Part shown: piece after piece, positions 45,130 through 53,484 of the stretch | Numbering within the stretch: position 1 is the stretch's first letter | Layout of the letters: each line of letters begins with the position of its first letter | Origin: Alphaproteobacteria bacterium | Lineage (GTDB): Bacteria; Pseudomonadota; Alphaproteobacteria; Kiloniellales; DSM-21159 | Assembly: GCA_030433005.1 (NCBI GenBank) | Contig: JAUILQ010000027.1 | Coordinates: 1 to 64,000 of the forward strand | DNA: 64,000 nt | Direction: 5' to 3' | The notes under the pieces: model-generated | The model's input: the letters and a program-made list of their open reading frames with translations, nothing else | Told to the model about the DNA's origin: nothing | Databases searched by the model: none | Translations under genes and position numbers: made by a program

Positions 45130-45723
45130 GTGGCCGACATCCGTTTCCCGAACGTCTCGCTGCTGCAGGCCGCTTGGCCGGTCGAGGGCGCCGAGCGCCG
45201 CCTGCTGCGCAACCTGCTGATGGTCGTCGCCGGCTCGCTGCTGCTGACCGTCTCGGCGAAGATCCAGGTGCCCTTCTGGCCGGTGCCGATGACCATGCAG
45301 ACCTACGCCGTGATCCTGCTCGGCGCGGTGCTCGGCTGGCGCGTCGGTACGGCCAGCGTGCTGTTCTACCTGGCGCAGGGCGCGGTCGGCCTGCCGGTCT
45401 TCGCCTCGGGCGCCGGTCTCGCCTACTTCGCCGGCCCGACCGGCGGCTACCTGGTCGGCTTCGCGGTCGCGGCGCTGCTCGTCGGCCTGCTGGCGGCGCG
45501 CGGCTGGGACCGCCGCTTCCTGCCGTCGGTCGCCATGATGGCGCTCGGCACGGTGGTCATCCTGGGCCTCGGCGTCGCCTGGCTGTCGCTCTTCCTGGGC
45601 AGCCTCGACAAGGCCGTCGCCGCCGGCCTGACGCCGTTCCTGGCCGGCGCCGTCTTCAAGACCCTGCTCGCCGCCGCGACCGCGCCGCTCGCCTGGAAGC
45701 TGCTCGAGCGCTTCCGGGGGTAG
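45130..45723 (+). CDS. bioY: Biotin transporter substrate-binding protein BioY
   Basis: S-component of a biotin ECF transporter, an integral membrane protein that binds biotin. The 197-residue product has six helices and the diagnostic BioY stretches KIQVPFWPVPMTMQTYAVIL and PVFASGAGLAYFAGPTGGYL. The GTG start has GAGGGGA about ten bases upstream. No bioM/bioN genes accompany it, so it either works alone, as shown for some BioY proteins, or shares an energising module encoded elsewhere. No biotin-related regulatory site is recognised upstream. Confidence 0.93.
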   Translation: MADIRFPNVSLLQAAWPVEGAERRLLRNLLMVVAGSLLLTVSAKIQVPFWPVPMTMQTYAVILLGAVLGWRVGTASVLFYLAQGAVGLPVFASGAGLAYFAGPTGGYLVGFAVAALLVGLLAARGWDRRFLPSVAMMALGTVVILGLGVAWLSLFLGSLDKAVAAGLTPFLAGAVFKTLLAAATAPLAWKLLERFRG

Positions 45724-45748
45724 GGGCCTTCCGACACCCGCGAGAACC

Positions 45749-45773
45749 CTCTCCGCCCCAAGGGGGCGGAGAG
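45749..45773. terminator. Bidirectional terminator hairpin between bioY and the DoeA-like gene
   Basis: Perfect 11-base arms (45749-45759, 45763-45773) with a three-base loop, midway between convergent genes. U-tracts are poor on both strands. Confidence 0.5.
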
Positions 45774-45814
45774 AGGGCGCCAGCGGCTGGGGCAGACCTG
45801 GGCGACGTCCGCGC

Positions 45815-46987
45815 TCAGCCCTTGACGAAGAGCTCCCGCGGCGTCGTGCAGAAGGGCTCGGCGCCGTTCTCGGTGACGCGGAAGCACTCCGAGATCTCGA
45901 TGCCCCAGTCGTCCTGCCAGATCCCCGGGATCATGTGCAGCGTCATGTCGGGCCTGAGCTCGGTGGTGTCGCCGGGCCTCAGCGACAGCGTGTGCTCGCC
46001 CCAGTCCGGCGGATAGTTGAGCCCGCAGGAGTAGCCGATCCGCGATTCCTTGATCAGGCCGCCCTTGGCGATGGTCTCGCGCCAGGCGCGCTCGACGTCC
46101 TCGGCCAGGGCGCCGGGCCGGACCGCCACCAGGGCGTTCTCGATGCCCTCGACGACCCACTTGGCGGCGTCGGTGAGCCTGGCCGGCGGCGTGCCCAGGA
46201 ACAGCGTGCGCGCCTGCGGGCAGTGGTAGCGCAGGCGGCAGCCGGCGAGCTCCAGGATCGTCGCCTCGCCGGTACGGAAAGGCGTGTCGGTCCAGGTCAG
46301 GTGCGGCGTCGAGGTGCCGATGCCGGTCGGCAGCATCGGTACGATCGCCGGGTAGTCGCCGCCGAACTCCGGCGTGCCGGAGATCGCGGCGCGGTAGATC
46401 GCCGCCGCCGCGTCGCACTGGCGGACGCCGGGATTGATCGCCTCGATCGCGGTCGCCATCACCAGGTCCATGATCTCGCCGGCCTGGCGCATCAGGGCGA
46501 TCTCGGCCGGCGACTTGACGATGCGCAGCCAGTTGACCAGCAGGTCGGCGTCGAGGAACTCGGCGTTCGGCAGCGCGCCCTCGAGCGCGGCGAGCGCGCG
46601 CGGCGAGAAGTAGTAGCTGTCGGTTTCCACGCCGATCCGCTTCGCCGCCAGGCCGTGGCGCTCCATGACCTGGGCGGCGTAGCTCATCGGGTGCTTGACC
46701 GGCGACTGCACGTAGTCGTCGGGGTAGGGGTGGATGCTGGCGTCGTCGAGGAACGAGGTCACGCGCGCGCCGTTGGCGTCCATGCCGCGGCCGATCCACA
46801 GCGGCTGCGCCAGCTCCTGGCCGACCACCACGCACTGCGGCGTGTAGAACGACCAGCCGTCGTAGCCGGTCAGCCAGTTCATGTTGGCGACGTCGGTGAC
46901 GACCAGGGCGTCGAGCCCGCGCGACGCCATCTCGGTCTTGGTGCGCGCGATGCGCGCCTCGTATTCTGCCAGCTCGAAGGTTGCCAT
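45815..46987 (-). CDS. M24-family hydrolase resembling ectoine hydrolase DoeA
   Basis: A 390-residue creatinase/aminopeptidase P-fold enzyme. Its long similarity to DoeA, which opens the ectoine ring, includes DVANMNWLTGYDGWSFYTPQ, PHLTWTDTPF, GLNYPPDWGEHTLSLRPGD and the C-terminal TTPRELFVKG. The metal-binding aspartates of M24 peptidases are not conserved: the strand reads ELAGCRLRYHCPQARTLF instead of DxG...SDxTR, as in metal-free creatinase-like hydrolases. The usual doeB/doeD partners are not adjacent, so the substrate could be ectoine or another small amide. Confidence 0.8.
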   Translation of the reverse strand: MATFELAEYEARIARTKTEMASRGLDALVVTDVANMNWLTGYDGWSFYTPQCVVVGQELAQPLWIGRGMDANGARVTSFLDDASIHPYPDDYVQSPVKHPMSYAAQVMERHGLAAKRIGVETDSYYFSPRALAALEGALPNAEFLDADLLVNWLRIVKSPAEIALMRQAGEIMDLVMATAIEAINPGVRQCDAAAAIYRAAISGTPEFGGDYPAIVPMLPTGIGTSTPHLTWTDTPFRTGEATILELAGCRLRYHCPQARTLFLGTPPARLTDAAKWVVEGIENALVAVRPGALAEDVERAWRETIAKGGLIKESRIGYSCGLNYPPDWGEHTLSLRPGDTTELRPDMTLHMIPGIWQDDWGIEISECFRVTENGAEPFCTTPRELFVKG

Positions 46988-47077
46988 GCCCTGCTCCGGA
47001 GTCGTCTTCGGCGCTCACCAAACCACAGCCGTCCCGTGTCGCACTAGAACCCGTGTCTGCCCGCAAGGAGAAACGAC

Positions 47078-48055
47078 TTGGATCCGACCGACTTCGCCCT
47101 CGCCCCCGGGATTCCGGAGTTCCTGGCCCGTGTCGAGGCGGCCTGGCCGGCCGAAAAGGCGGGCGGCAAGGCGGCGCTGACGGTCGCCGAGATGCGGGCA
47201 CGCTACGAGGCGGTCTGCCGCGCCTTCGACCCCGGCCGGCCGGCCGGGATGACCGTGGAGGAGTTGACCGCCGAGGCGGAGGGGCCCGGGGAGGAGAGGC
47301 TGGCGGTGCCGCTGCGCCTCTACCGCCCGGCCGGGCTCGAGCGGCCACCGCTGCTGCTCTACTGCCACGGCGGCGGCTGGGTCGTGGGTGGCCTCGACAG
47401 CCACGACTCGGTGGTCGCCGAGCTGGCCGAGGGCGCCGGCTGTGCGGCGGTGGCGGTCGACTACCGCCTGGCGCCGGAGCATCGCTGGCCGGCGCAGCTC
47501 GACGACGCCTGGACGGCGCTGACCTGGCTGGTCCGCGAGGCCGACGCCCTCGGGCTCGACGCCGGCCGCCTGATCGTCGCCGGCGATTCGGCGGGCGGCC
47601 AGCTCGCCGCGGCCCTGGCCCTGAGGGCGCGCGACGCCGGCGGCCCGGCGCTCGCCGGCCAGGTCCTGATCTACCCGGCGCTCGGCCTGGAGGTCGCCGA
47701 GCCGGACCGGACGCCGGCGCCGGACGGCCCGGGCCTGACGCGCGCCGAGATGACCGCCTACCGCCTGGCGCTGCGCGGCGAGGCGCCGCCGCGCGACGCC
47801 CTGGCCGATCCGCTGCTCGCCGACGAGCTCGCCGGGCTGCCGCCGGCGGTCGTCGTCGCCGCCGAGTTCGACCCTTTGCGCGACGACGCGACCGCCTATG
47901 CCGAACGTCTCGCGGCCGCCGGCGTTGCCGTCGAGCAGCGCTGCTTCGAGGGCCTGATCCACGGCTGCCTGCGCGCCCGCCACATGAGCCCGCAGGCGGC
48001 TGAGCTCTTCGCCATGGCCGTGGCCGGCACGCGGCGCCTGCTCGCGGCCGGCTAG
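47078..48055 (+). CDS. Alpha/beta hydrolase of the hormone-sensitive lipase family
   Basis: A 325-residue cytoplasmic esterase (acetyl esterase/lipase type). Oxyanion motif HGGGW is at 97-101, nucleophile S171 in GDSAGG, and the remaining triad D265 in EFDPLRDD and H295 in LIHGCL. The HSL cap helices occupy the N-terminal 50 residues. The start is a TTG with AAGGAG seven bases upstream. It is divergent from the DoeA-like gene and 72 bases upstream of the TmpA-like gene, with which it could be co-transcribed. Confidence 0.88.
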   Translation: MDPTDFALAPGIPEFLARVEAAWPAEKAGGKAALTVAEMRARYEAVCRAFDPGRPAGMTVEELTAEAEGPGEERLAVPLRLYRPAGLERPPLLLYCHGGGWVVGGLDSHDSVVAELAEGAGCAAVAVDYRLAPEHRWPAQLDDAWTALTWLVREADALGLDAGRLIVAGDSAGGQLAAALALRARDAGGPALAGQVLIYPALGLEVAEPDRTPAPDGPGLTRAEMTAYRLALRGEAPPRDALADPLLADELAGLPPAVVVAAEFDPLRDDATAYAERLAAAGVAVEQRCFEGLIHGCLRARHMSPQAAELFAMAVAGTRRLLAAG

Positions 48056-48127
48056 CATCTGCCGTCAATCTGTCACGCTCGGGCGCTAGGGTCGGCGCCG
48101 AGAACGGAAGAGGAAGAGGAGAGAAGA

Positions 48128-49294
48128 ATGTCCAGCTCGCCGGCCGCCGCGGCCGCCGCGCCCACGATCGCCGACCTGAGCTTCGACCACGAGTGGCTGC
48201 ACCTGCAGTGGAGCGACGGGCGCCGGGACCGCTTCCCGGCGGTCTGGCTGCGCGACAACCTGCCCGAGGGGCGGCACGTCCGCGAAGGGCAGCGCACCTT
48301 CGACATCGCCAGCCTGCCGGCCTACATCGAGCTGGCCGACGCCTTGCTGACCGACGACGGTCGCCTCGCGATCACCTTCCTGCCCGAGGAGCACACCGCG
48401 CTGTTCGAGCCGCAGTGGCTCTACGAGAACAGCCTGGACGAGGCGGCGCGCGCGGCGCGCCGGCCGCAGCCGCGGCTCTGGGACGCCGGCCTGCAGGACG
48501 GCCTGCCCGAGCAGGCCTGGGCCGAGGCCGCGCCGGACGGTCCGGCCGGCCAGCGCGGCCTGCTGCGCTTCCTCGAGCGGCTCGACGGGCTCGGACTGGC
48601 GATCCTGCGCGGCGGCCCGACCGCGCCGGAGAGCGTCTTCGAGGTCGTCTCCTGGTTCGGCCACGTCCGCGAGACCAACTACGGCCGGCTGTTCGACGTC
48701 GTCTCGCAGGAGGCGCCGAGCAACCTCGCCTATACCGGGCTGGCGCTCGGCCTGCACACCGACAATCCCTATCGCGATCCCGTCCCCGGCCTGCAGCTGC
48801 TGCACTGCCTGGAGGCGAGCGACGAGGGCGGCGAGTCGCTGGCGGTCGACGGCTTCGCCGTGGCGGAGCGGCTGCGCGCCGAGGCGCCGGAGGACTTCGA
48901 GCTGCTGACCCGCCACGCCGTGCCCTTCCGCTACCGCGACCCGGCTGCCGGCGTCGATCTCGCGAGCCGGGCGCCGCTGATCGAGCTCGACGACCTGGGC
49001 GCCGTCGTCGGCGTCCGCTACAACAACCGCTCGGCGGCGCCCTTCGACCTGCCGGCCGAGATCCTGCCGGCCTTCTACCGGGCCTACCGCCGCTTCGGCC
49101 GGCTGCTGCACGCCCCCGAGCAGCGCGTCGCCTTCAGGCTGCTGCCCGGCGACCTCTTCGTCGTCGACAACCGCCGCGTCCTGCACGGGCGCAGCGGCTT
49201 CGGCGGGCGCCGGCGGCTGCAGGGCTGCTACGCCGACAAGGACGGCCTGCGCAGCCGGCTGGCCGTGCTCAGGCAGAGGCTGGAGGAGGGATGA
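48128..49294 (+). CDS. TauD/BBOX-type dioxygenase, likely TmpA-like phosphonate hydroxylase
   Basis: A 388-residue Fe(II)/2-oxoglutarate oxygenase. The C-terminal TauD domain has the iron triad H210-x-D212 (GLHTDNPY) and H353 (VLHGRSGF) plus the 2-oxoglutarate Arg region after it. The N-terminal 100 residues form the GBBH-like domain, but its usual zinc cysteines are missing (WLRDNLPEGRHVREGQ). Alone it would be called gamma-butyrobetaine dioxygenase. The four-base overlap with a PhnZ-type HD oxygenase gene instead matches TmpA/TmpB, where TmpA hydroxylates 2-(trimethylammonio)ethylphosphonate. The assignment rests on this context. Confidence 0.78.
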   Translation: MSSSPAAAAAAPTIADLSFDHEWLHLQWSDGRRDRFPAVWLRDNLPEGRHVREGQRTFDIASLPAYIELADALLTDDGRLAITFLPEEHTALFEPQWLYENSLDEAARAARRPQPRLWDAGLQDGLPEQAWAEAAPDGPAGQRGLLRFLERLDGLGLAILRGGPTAPESVFEVVSWFGHVRETNYGRLFDVVSQEAPSNLAYTGLALGLHTDNPYRDPVPGLQLLHCLEASDEGGESLAVDGFAVAERLRAEAPEDFELLTRHAVPFRYRDPAAGVDLASRAPLIELDDLGAVVGVRYNNRSAAPFDLPAEILPAFYRAYRRFGRLLHAPEQRVAFRLLPGDLFVVDNRRVLHGRSGFGGRRRLQGCYADKDGLRSRLAVLRQRLEEG

Positions 49295-49824
49295 ACGACA
49301 CGGTCCGGGAGATCGAGGCGCTGTTCGCCGAGAAGGGCGGAGAGGCCTACGGCGAGCGGGTGACGCAGCTGGAGCACGCGCTGCAGTGTGCCGGGCTGGC
49401 GGAGCGCGAGGGCGCGCCGCCGGCTCTGGTCGCCGCGGCCCTGCTGCACGACATCGGCCACCTGGTCGAGGCGCCGGACGACGAATACGGCCAGCACCGC
49501 CACGACCGCGGCGGCGCGGCCTGGCTGTCCAGCCGCTTCGGCGCCGAGGTCACCGAGCCGGTGCGGCTGCACGTCGCCGCCAAGCGCTGGCTGTGCTTCG
49601 TCGAGCCCGACTACTTCGTCCGCCTGTCGCCGGCCAGCGTGCATTCGCTGGAGCGCCAGGGCGGGCCGATGGACGCCGGGCAGGCGCGCGCCTTCGAGGC
49701 CGAGCCCTTCCACGCGCAGGCGGTGCGCCTGCGCCGCTGGGACGAAGCGGCCAAGCGCGAGGACGCCGGGGCCGCCTCGCTCGACCGCTACCGAGAGTTG
49801 CTCGGAGGCCTGGCGCTGCGCTAG
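49291..49824 (+). CDS. HD-domain mixed-valence diiron oxygenase, TmpB/PhnZ-like
   Basis: A 177-residue HD-domain protein. It has the PhnZ/TmpB-type start YGERVTQLEHALQCA with Y20, E22 and ligand H29, then the HD motif LLHDIGHL (H53, D54, H57), further His at 69 and 71, H94 in LHVAAKRW and D151. In PhnZ and TmpB such residues bind a diiron centre that cleaves the C-P bond of a 1-hydroxy-phosphonate. Here the product would be glycine betaine plus phosphate if the partner is TmpA. The ATG overlaps the tmpA-like stop by four bases, so the two proteins are made together. Confidence 0.8.
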   Translation: MNDTVREIEALFAEKGGEAYGERVTQLEHALQCAGLAEREGAPPALVAAALLHDIGHLVEAPDDEYGQHRHDRGGAAWLSSRFGAEVTEPVRLHVAAKRWLCFVEPDYFVRLSPASVHSLERQGGPMDAGQARAFEAEPFHAQAVRLRRWDEAAKREDAGAASLDRYRELLGGLALR

Positions 49825-49855
49825 CCCGAGCGGCGCACCGGCTCGCGGCGCCCGC

Positions 49856-50662
49856 TCAGGCGAAGATCGCCGCCAGTTCCTCGAGCGAGCTGCCTTCCCT
49901 GGTCTGGCGCAGCTCGACGTAGCTCGCGGCCCAGGCCGTGGTCACGACCACGGTCGCGATGGTCTGGTAGCAGGGCACCATCACGACGGTGGCGATTTCG
50001 GGAAAGGCCGCCGCGGCGAAGCCGAGGGCATACTGGGTGATCGCCTGGATGGGGATGATAGCCAGGCAGAGCGCCAGGAACAGCCAGAAGAGCCGCCACT
50101 TCGAGCCCTTGGCGAGCCTTCGGCTGCGCGACAGGCTGGCGAAAACGCCCAGACCTTCCTGGACCTTGACCGGCACTGCTGCGACCCAGCCGAGCCAGAG
50201 GATGACGCCCGGGACGATCAGCAGGACGAGGCCGACGATCGTACCCAACCAGACGATCACGGAGATCGCCACCACCGGCAGGAAGACCGCGAGGGCGGTA
50301 CGCAGGCAATCGGCGAAGCGCGGCCGGCGCCCGCCGAGATGCTCGACGGTGGCGCGGGCCAGGGCGGCCTGCAACAGCGGGCCGGCGACGACAAGCGCGA
50401 AGAGGTTCCCGCTCGAAGGGATCAGCGAGACGTAGTAGCCCTGCTCCGTGACCTGCACTGGCTGGGTCGCGGTGCCCGGAACCACCGCGGGAAACAGGCC
50501 GATCAGATCGAGTGCGACCAGTGGCAGGCCGTAGAGCAGGATCGACAGCCCAAGGAACAGCGGCAGGTTGCGGCCGATGACCGAGAAGGTTCGGCCGAAG
50601 ACCCGGCCGATCCGGAAGCGTTCGAGCTGTGGCTCGTCCTGATCGTAGCCGGCGTCGGTCAC
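49856..50662 (-). CDS. Multi-pass membrane protein, paralog of the next gene
   Basis: A 268-residue inner-membrane protein with about six hydrophobic segments. It begins with a short acidic cytoplasmic tail then RFRIGRVFGRTFSVIGRN, and holds the conserved core VWLGTIVGLVLLIVPGVILW followed by KVQEGLGVFASLSRSRRLAKGSKWR. The same blocks are present in the gene at 50676-51452, so these are tandem duplicates. The layout resembles YciC/DUF975-like glycerophosphoryl membrane-domain proteins; no function is assigned. It starts 13 bases after its paralog ends. Confidence 0.75.
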   Translation of the reverse strand: MTDAGYDQDEPQLERFRIGRVFGRTFSVIGRNLPLFLGLSILLYGLPLVALDLIGLFPAVVPGTATQPVQVTEQGYYVSLIPSSGNLFALVVAGPLLQAALARATVEHLGGRRPRFADCLRTALAVFLPVVAISVIVWLGTIVGLVLLIVPGVILWLGWVAAVPVKVQEGLGVFASLSRSRRLAKGSKWRLFWLFLALCLAIIPIQAITQYALGFAAAAFPEIATVVMVPCYQTIATVVVTTAWAASYVELRQTREGSSLEELAAIFA

Positions 50663-50675
50663 GGCGCGCGGCCGG

Positions 50676-51452
50676 TCACGCGAAGATCTCGGCCAGCTCT
50701 TGCGCGGAGCCGCCTTCCTTGATCGCGCGCAGCTCGACGTAGGTCGCCGCCGAGGCGATGACGATCACGCCGGTGACGACGCTCTGCAGCAGCGCGGAGA
50801 CGATCGAGACCAGGAGTCCCGGCGCCACGGCGGCGGTCAGGTAGGCCAGCAGGCCGAGCAGGCCCTGCAGCACGGCGAGCGCCAGGATGAGGATCAGGAA
50901 CAGCCAGAAGATCCGCCACTTCGAGCCCTTGGCGAGGGCCCGGCTGCGCTTCATCGAGGCGAGGACGCCGAGGCCTTCCTGAACGCGCACCGGCACGGCG
51001 GCGACCCAGCCGAGCCACAGGATGACGCCCGGCACGATCAGCAGGATCAGGCCGACGAAGGTGCCGAGCCAGACCAGGAACGAGATGGCGAGGATCGGCA
51101 GGATCAGCGAGAAGGCGGCGCCCAGGCACTGGCCGAAGCGCGGCTTGCGGCCGTGCAGGTCCTCGATCGTGGCGCGCACCAGGGAGGCCTGCAGGAGCGG
51201 GCCCGACACCAGCAGGATCACGAAGGTCACGAGGGCCCCGACCGCGGCCTCCATGCCTGACGCCTGGGTCTGGCCGGAGGGGCCGGGCACGGCCGATGCA
51301 CCGGTCAGCAGGTCGCCGACCAGGATCGGCAGGCCGTAGAGCAGCAGCGCGAGGCCCAGGAACAGGCCGAGGTGGCGCCCGGCCACGGCGAAGGTGCGGC
51401 CGAAGACCCGGCCGATCTGAAACTTCTCCGGCAGCGTGGCTGTCTCGGACAT
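50676..51452 (-). CDS. Multi-pass membrane protein, tandem paralog
   Basis: A 258-residue inner-membrane protein with about six hydrophobic segments. It shares KFQIGRVFGRTFAVAGRH, VWLGTFVGLILLIVPGVILW, RVQEGLGVLASMKRSRALAK and the C-terminal YVELRAIKEGGSAQELAEIFA with its neighbour at 49856. The start ATG at 51452 is favoured by a GGGGGAGA ribosome site; a longer upstream frame runs into the divergent gene. It is transcribed away from the MoxR operon from a 62-base intergenic region, so both units may share regulation. Confidence 0.75.
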   Translation of the reverse strand: MSETATLPEKFQIGRVFGRTFAVAGRHLGLFLGLALLLYGLPILVGDLLTGASAVPGPSGQTQASGMEAAVGALVTFVILLVSGPLLQASLVRATIEDLHGRKPRFGQCLGAAFSLILPILAISFLVWLGTFVGLILLIVPGVILWLGWVAAVPVRVQEGLGVLASMKRSRALAKGSKWRIFWLFLILILALAVLQGLLGLLAYLTAAVAPGLLVSIVSALLQSVVTGVIVIASAATYVELRAIKEGGSAQELAEIFA

Positions 51453-51514
51453 GCGGTCGTCTCCCCCTGACTCTGCGCTTGCCGGAGCCCCCGCCGACAA
51501 CCTGCGGGAGAACG

Positions 51515-52282
51515 ATGCCAGCCGCAGCCACGTGCGTCCAGCCCACGCCGGCCCGTCCCGGCGCGGGTTGCAAAGCGCCCGGCGAGCGGCCACTCTGGCG
51601 CTGGCCGCGACCCGACGGGCCGGACGGTCCTGTGGCACGGGCGGGGGGCGAGGCTTTGGCGGCGAGCGGCGACGGCGATTTCGCCCAGGCTCATCGGGAG
51701 CTGCTCGCGGATCCGGCCATCCAGTTCGATCTCACGGCCCTGACGCCGCCCGAGCCGCCGTTCTGGCAGGAATGGGTCGAGGCGGCACTCCGCTGGGTCG
51801 GCGCGCGTCTGGCGCCCTACAGCGAGGAGATCTTCTGGGGCCTGCTGATCGCCGGCGCGGCGGTCGTCCTGCTGATCGTGCTGCGCGAGCTCTGGGGCGT
51901 CCGCTGGCGCCTGCCGGGCCGGCGCAGGCCGACGGAGACCGACGAGCCGGACTGGCGGCCCGCGGCCGCGACCGCCAGCAGCCTGCTGGCCGAAGCCGAT
52001 GCGCTGGCCGCGCGCGGCGACTACGCGGGGGCGGCGCACCTGCTGCTGCAGCGCAGCCTGGAGGACATCGCCGAGCGGCGGCCGCGCTTCCTGAAGCCCT
52101 CGCTGACCGCGCGCGACATCGCCGCCGCGGAGTCGCTGCCGGCACCGGCGCGCGGCGCCTTCGCCGAGATCGCCGCGCGCGTCGAGACCAGCCTGTTCGG
52201 CCGCACCGCGCTCGACCGTGGGGGCTGGGAGGCCTGCCGCCGGGCCTATGCGCGTCTTGCCTTCCCGGAGAGCTGGCGATGA
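51515..52282 (+). CDS. DUF4129 domain membrane protein
   Basis: First gene of the MoxR operon. The 255-residue product has one central membrane helix ([22 protein letters not shown]) preceded by the DUF4129-associated segment [18 protein letters not shown] and [17 protein letters not shown]. It is followed by a cytoplasmic domain with TPR-like helices ([27 protein letters not shown]) and [12 protein letters not shown]. The ATG at 51515 has GCGGGAG upstream, but the first 40 residues look unlike the family, so the GTG at 51632 (216 residues) is a real alternative. The stop overlaps the next gene by four bases. Confidence 0.78.
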   Translation: MPAAATCVQPTPARPGAGCKAPGERPLWRWPRPDGPDGPVARAGGEALAASGDGDFAQAHRELLADPAIQFDLTALTPPEPPFWQEWVEAALRWVGARLAPYSEEIFWGLLIAGAAVVLLIVLRELWGVRWRLPGRRRPTETDEPDWRPAAATASSLLAEADALAARGDYAGAAHLLLQRSLEDIAERRPRFLKPSLTARDIAAAESLPAPARGAFAEIAARVETSLFGRTALDRGGWEACRRAYARLAFPESWR

Positions 52283-53484
52283 GCGGGCCCACTGCCTCGG
52301 CCGCAGCCGAGAGCCAGCCCTTCCGCCCCGCGACGATGATCTGGCTGGCAGTCGCCGGGCTGCTCGCCGGCGCCGGCTTCTTCCTGCTCTCGACCTACGG
52401 CCCGGACCTGCGGCTCGGCAGCGGCGGTTCGCCGAGCCCGCTGTCGAAGGCCGCGACCGGCTACTACGGGCTCTACCGCCTGCTCGAGCTGAACGGCGTC
52501 GAGACCGCGCTGGCGCGCGCGCCCGAGGCGCTCGACGGCGGCGGCCTGCTTGTCGTCACCCTGACCCCCGGCACCGACCGCGAGGCGCTCCGGGCCCTGG
52601 TCGAGCGGCGCGGCATGCTGCCGACACTGTTCGTGCTGCCGAAGTGGCGCACCGAGCCCTGGCCCGACCGTCCGGGCTGGGTCGCCCGGCAGGGTCTGCT
52701 GCCCGCCGGACTGCTCGACGGCCTGCTCGCGCCGATCGGGCCGTTGACGCTGGGCGAGGGGGCGGGGCAGGGGCCGGTCGCTATCGCGGGGCAGCGCGTG
52801 GCCGCGCCGGACTCGCTGCGCTGGCTCGACGGCGGCGAGCCGCTGGCGACCGACGCCGACGGCCACGCGGTGCTCGCCAAGACCGGCCTGCACCACGTCC
52901 TGGCCGACCCCGATCTCGTCAACAACGCCGGCCTGGCCGACGCCGAGACCGCGCGGGCCGCGCTGGCGCTGCTCATGCAGCTCAGGCCCCGGCCCGAGCC
53001 GGTCGTCTTCGACCTGACGCTGCACGGTGCCGGCCGCGGCAACGCCCTGGCCCGGCTGCTGGTCGAGCCGCCGTTCCTCGCCTTCACCCTGACGGTGCTG
53101 CTGGCCGCCGCGCTGGCGGTGCTGCACGGCTTCGCGCGCTTCGGCCCGGCGCGCGCGCCGGGCCGGGCCGTCGCCTTCGGCAAGGCGGCGCTGGCCGACA
53201 GCAGCGCCGAGCTGCTGCGCCGGGCGGGCCGGCTGGCCGGCCTCGGCGGACGCTATGCGGCCCTGGTCCGCAGCCGGGCGGCGGCTGCCCTGGGCGCGCC
53301 CGCCGGGCTGTCGGAGGCGGCGCTCGAGGACTGGCTCGGGCGGGCTGTCTCGAACGAGGACCCCGGGCGTTTCGCCCGGCTCGCCGGAGCCGCCCGCGGC
53401 GCCGGCAGCGAGCAGGAGCTGCAGGCGGCCGCCCTGGCGCTGCACGACTGGGCGGCGGAATCGACGGAAAGGAAGCGGGCGTGA
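52279..53484 (+). CDS. DUF4350 domain membrane protein
   Basis: A 401-residue protein typical of MoxR-DUF58 operons. One helix near the N-terminus ([20 protein letters not shown]) precedes a periplasmic DUF4350 domain with [20 protein letters not shown] and [12 protein letters not shown], and a second helix lies near 275-295 ([20 protein letters not shown]). The C-terminal cytoplasmic part is helical. It shares overlapping start/stop codons with both neighbours. The family is thought to act with the MoxR ATPase on envelope proteins. Confidence 0.85.
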   Translation: MSGPTASAAAESQPFRPATMIWLAVAGLLAGAGFFLLSTYGPDLRLGSGGSPSPLSKAATGYYGLYRLLELNGVETALARAPEALDGGGLLVVTLTPGTDREALRALVERRGMLPTLFVLPKWRTEPWPDRPGWVARQGLLPAGLLDGLLAPIGPLTLGEGAGQGPVAIAGQRVAAPDSLRWLDGGEPLATDADGHAVLAKTGLHHVLADPDLVNNAGLADAETARAALALLMQLRPRPEPVVFDLTLHGAGRGNALARLLVEPPFLAFTLTVLLAAALAVLHGFARFGPARAPGRAVAFGKAALADSSAELLRRAGRLAGLGGRYAALVRSRAAAALGAPAGLSEAALEDWLGRAVSNEDPGRFARLAGAARGAGSEQELQAAALALHDWAAESTERKRA

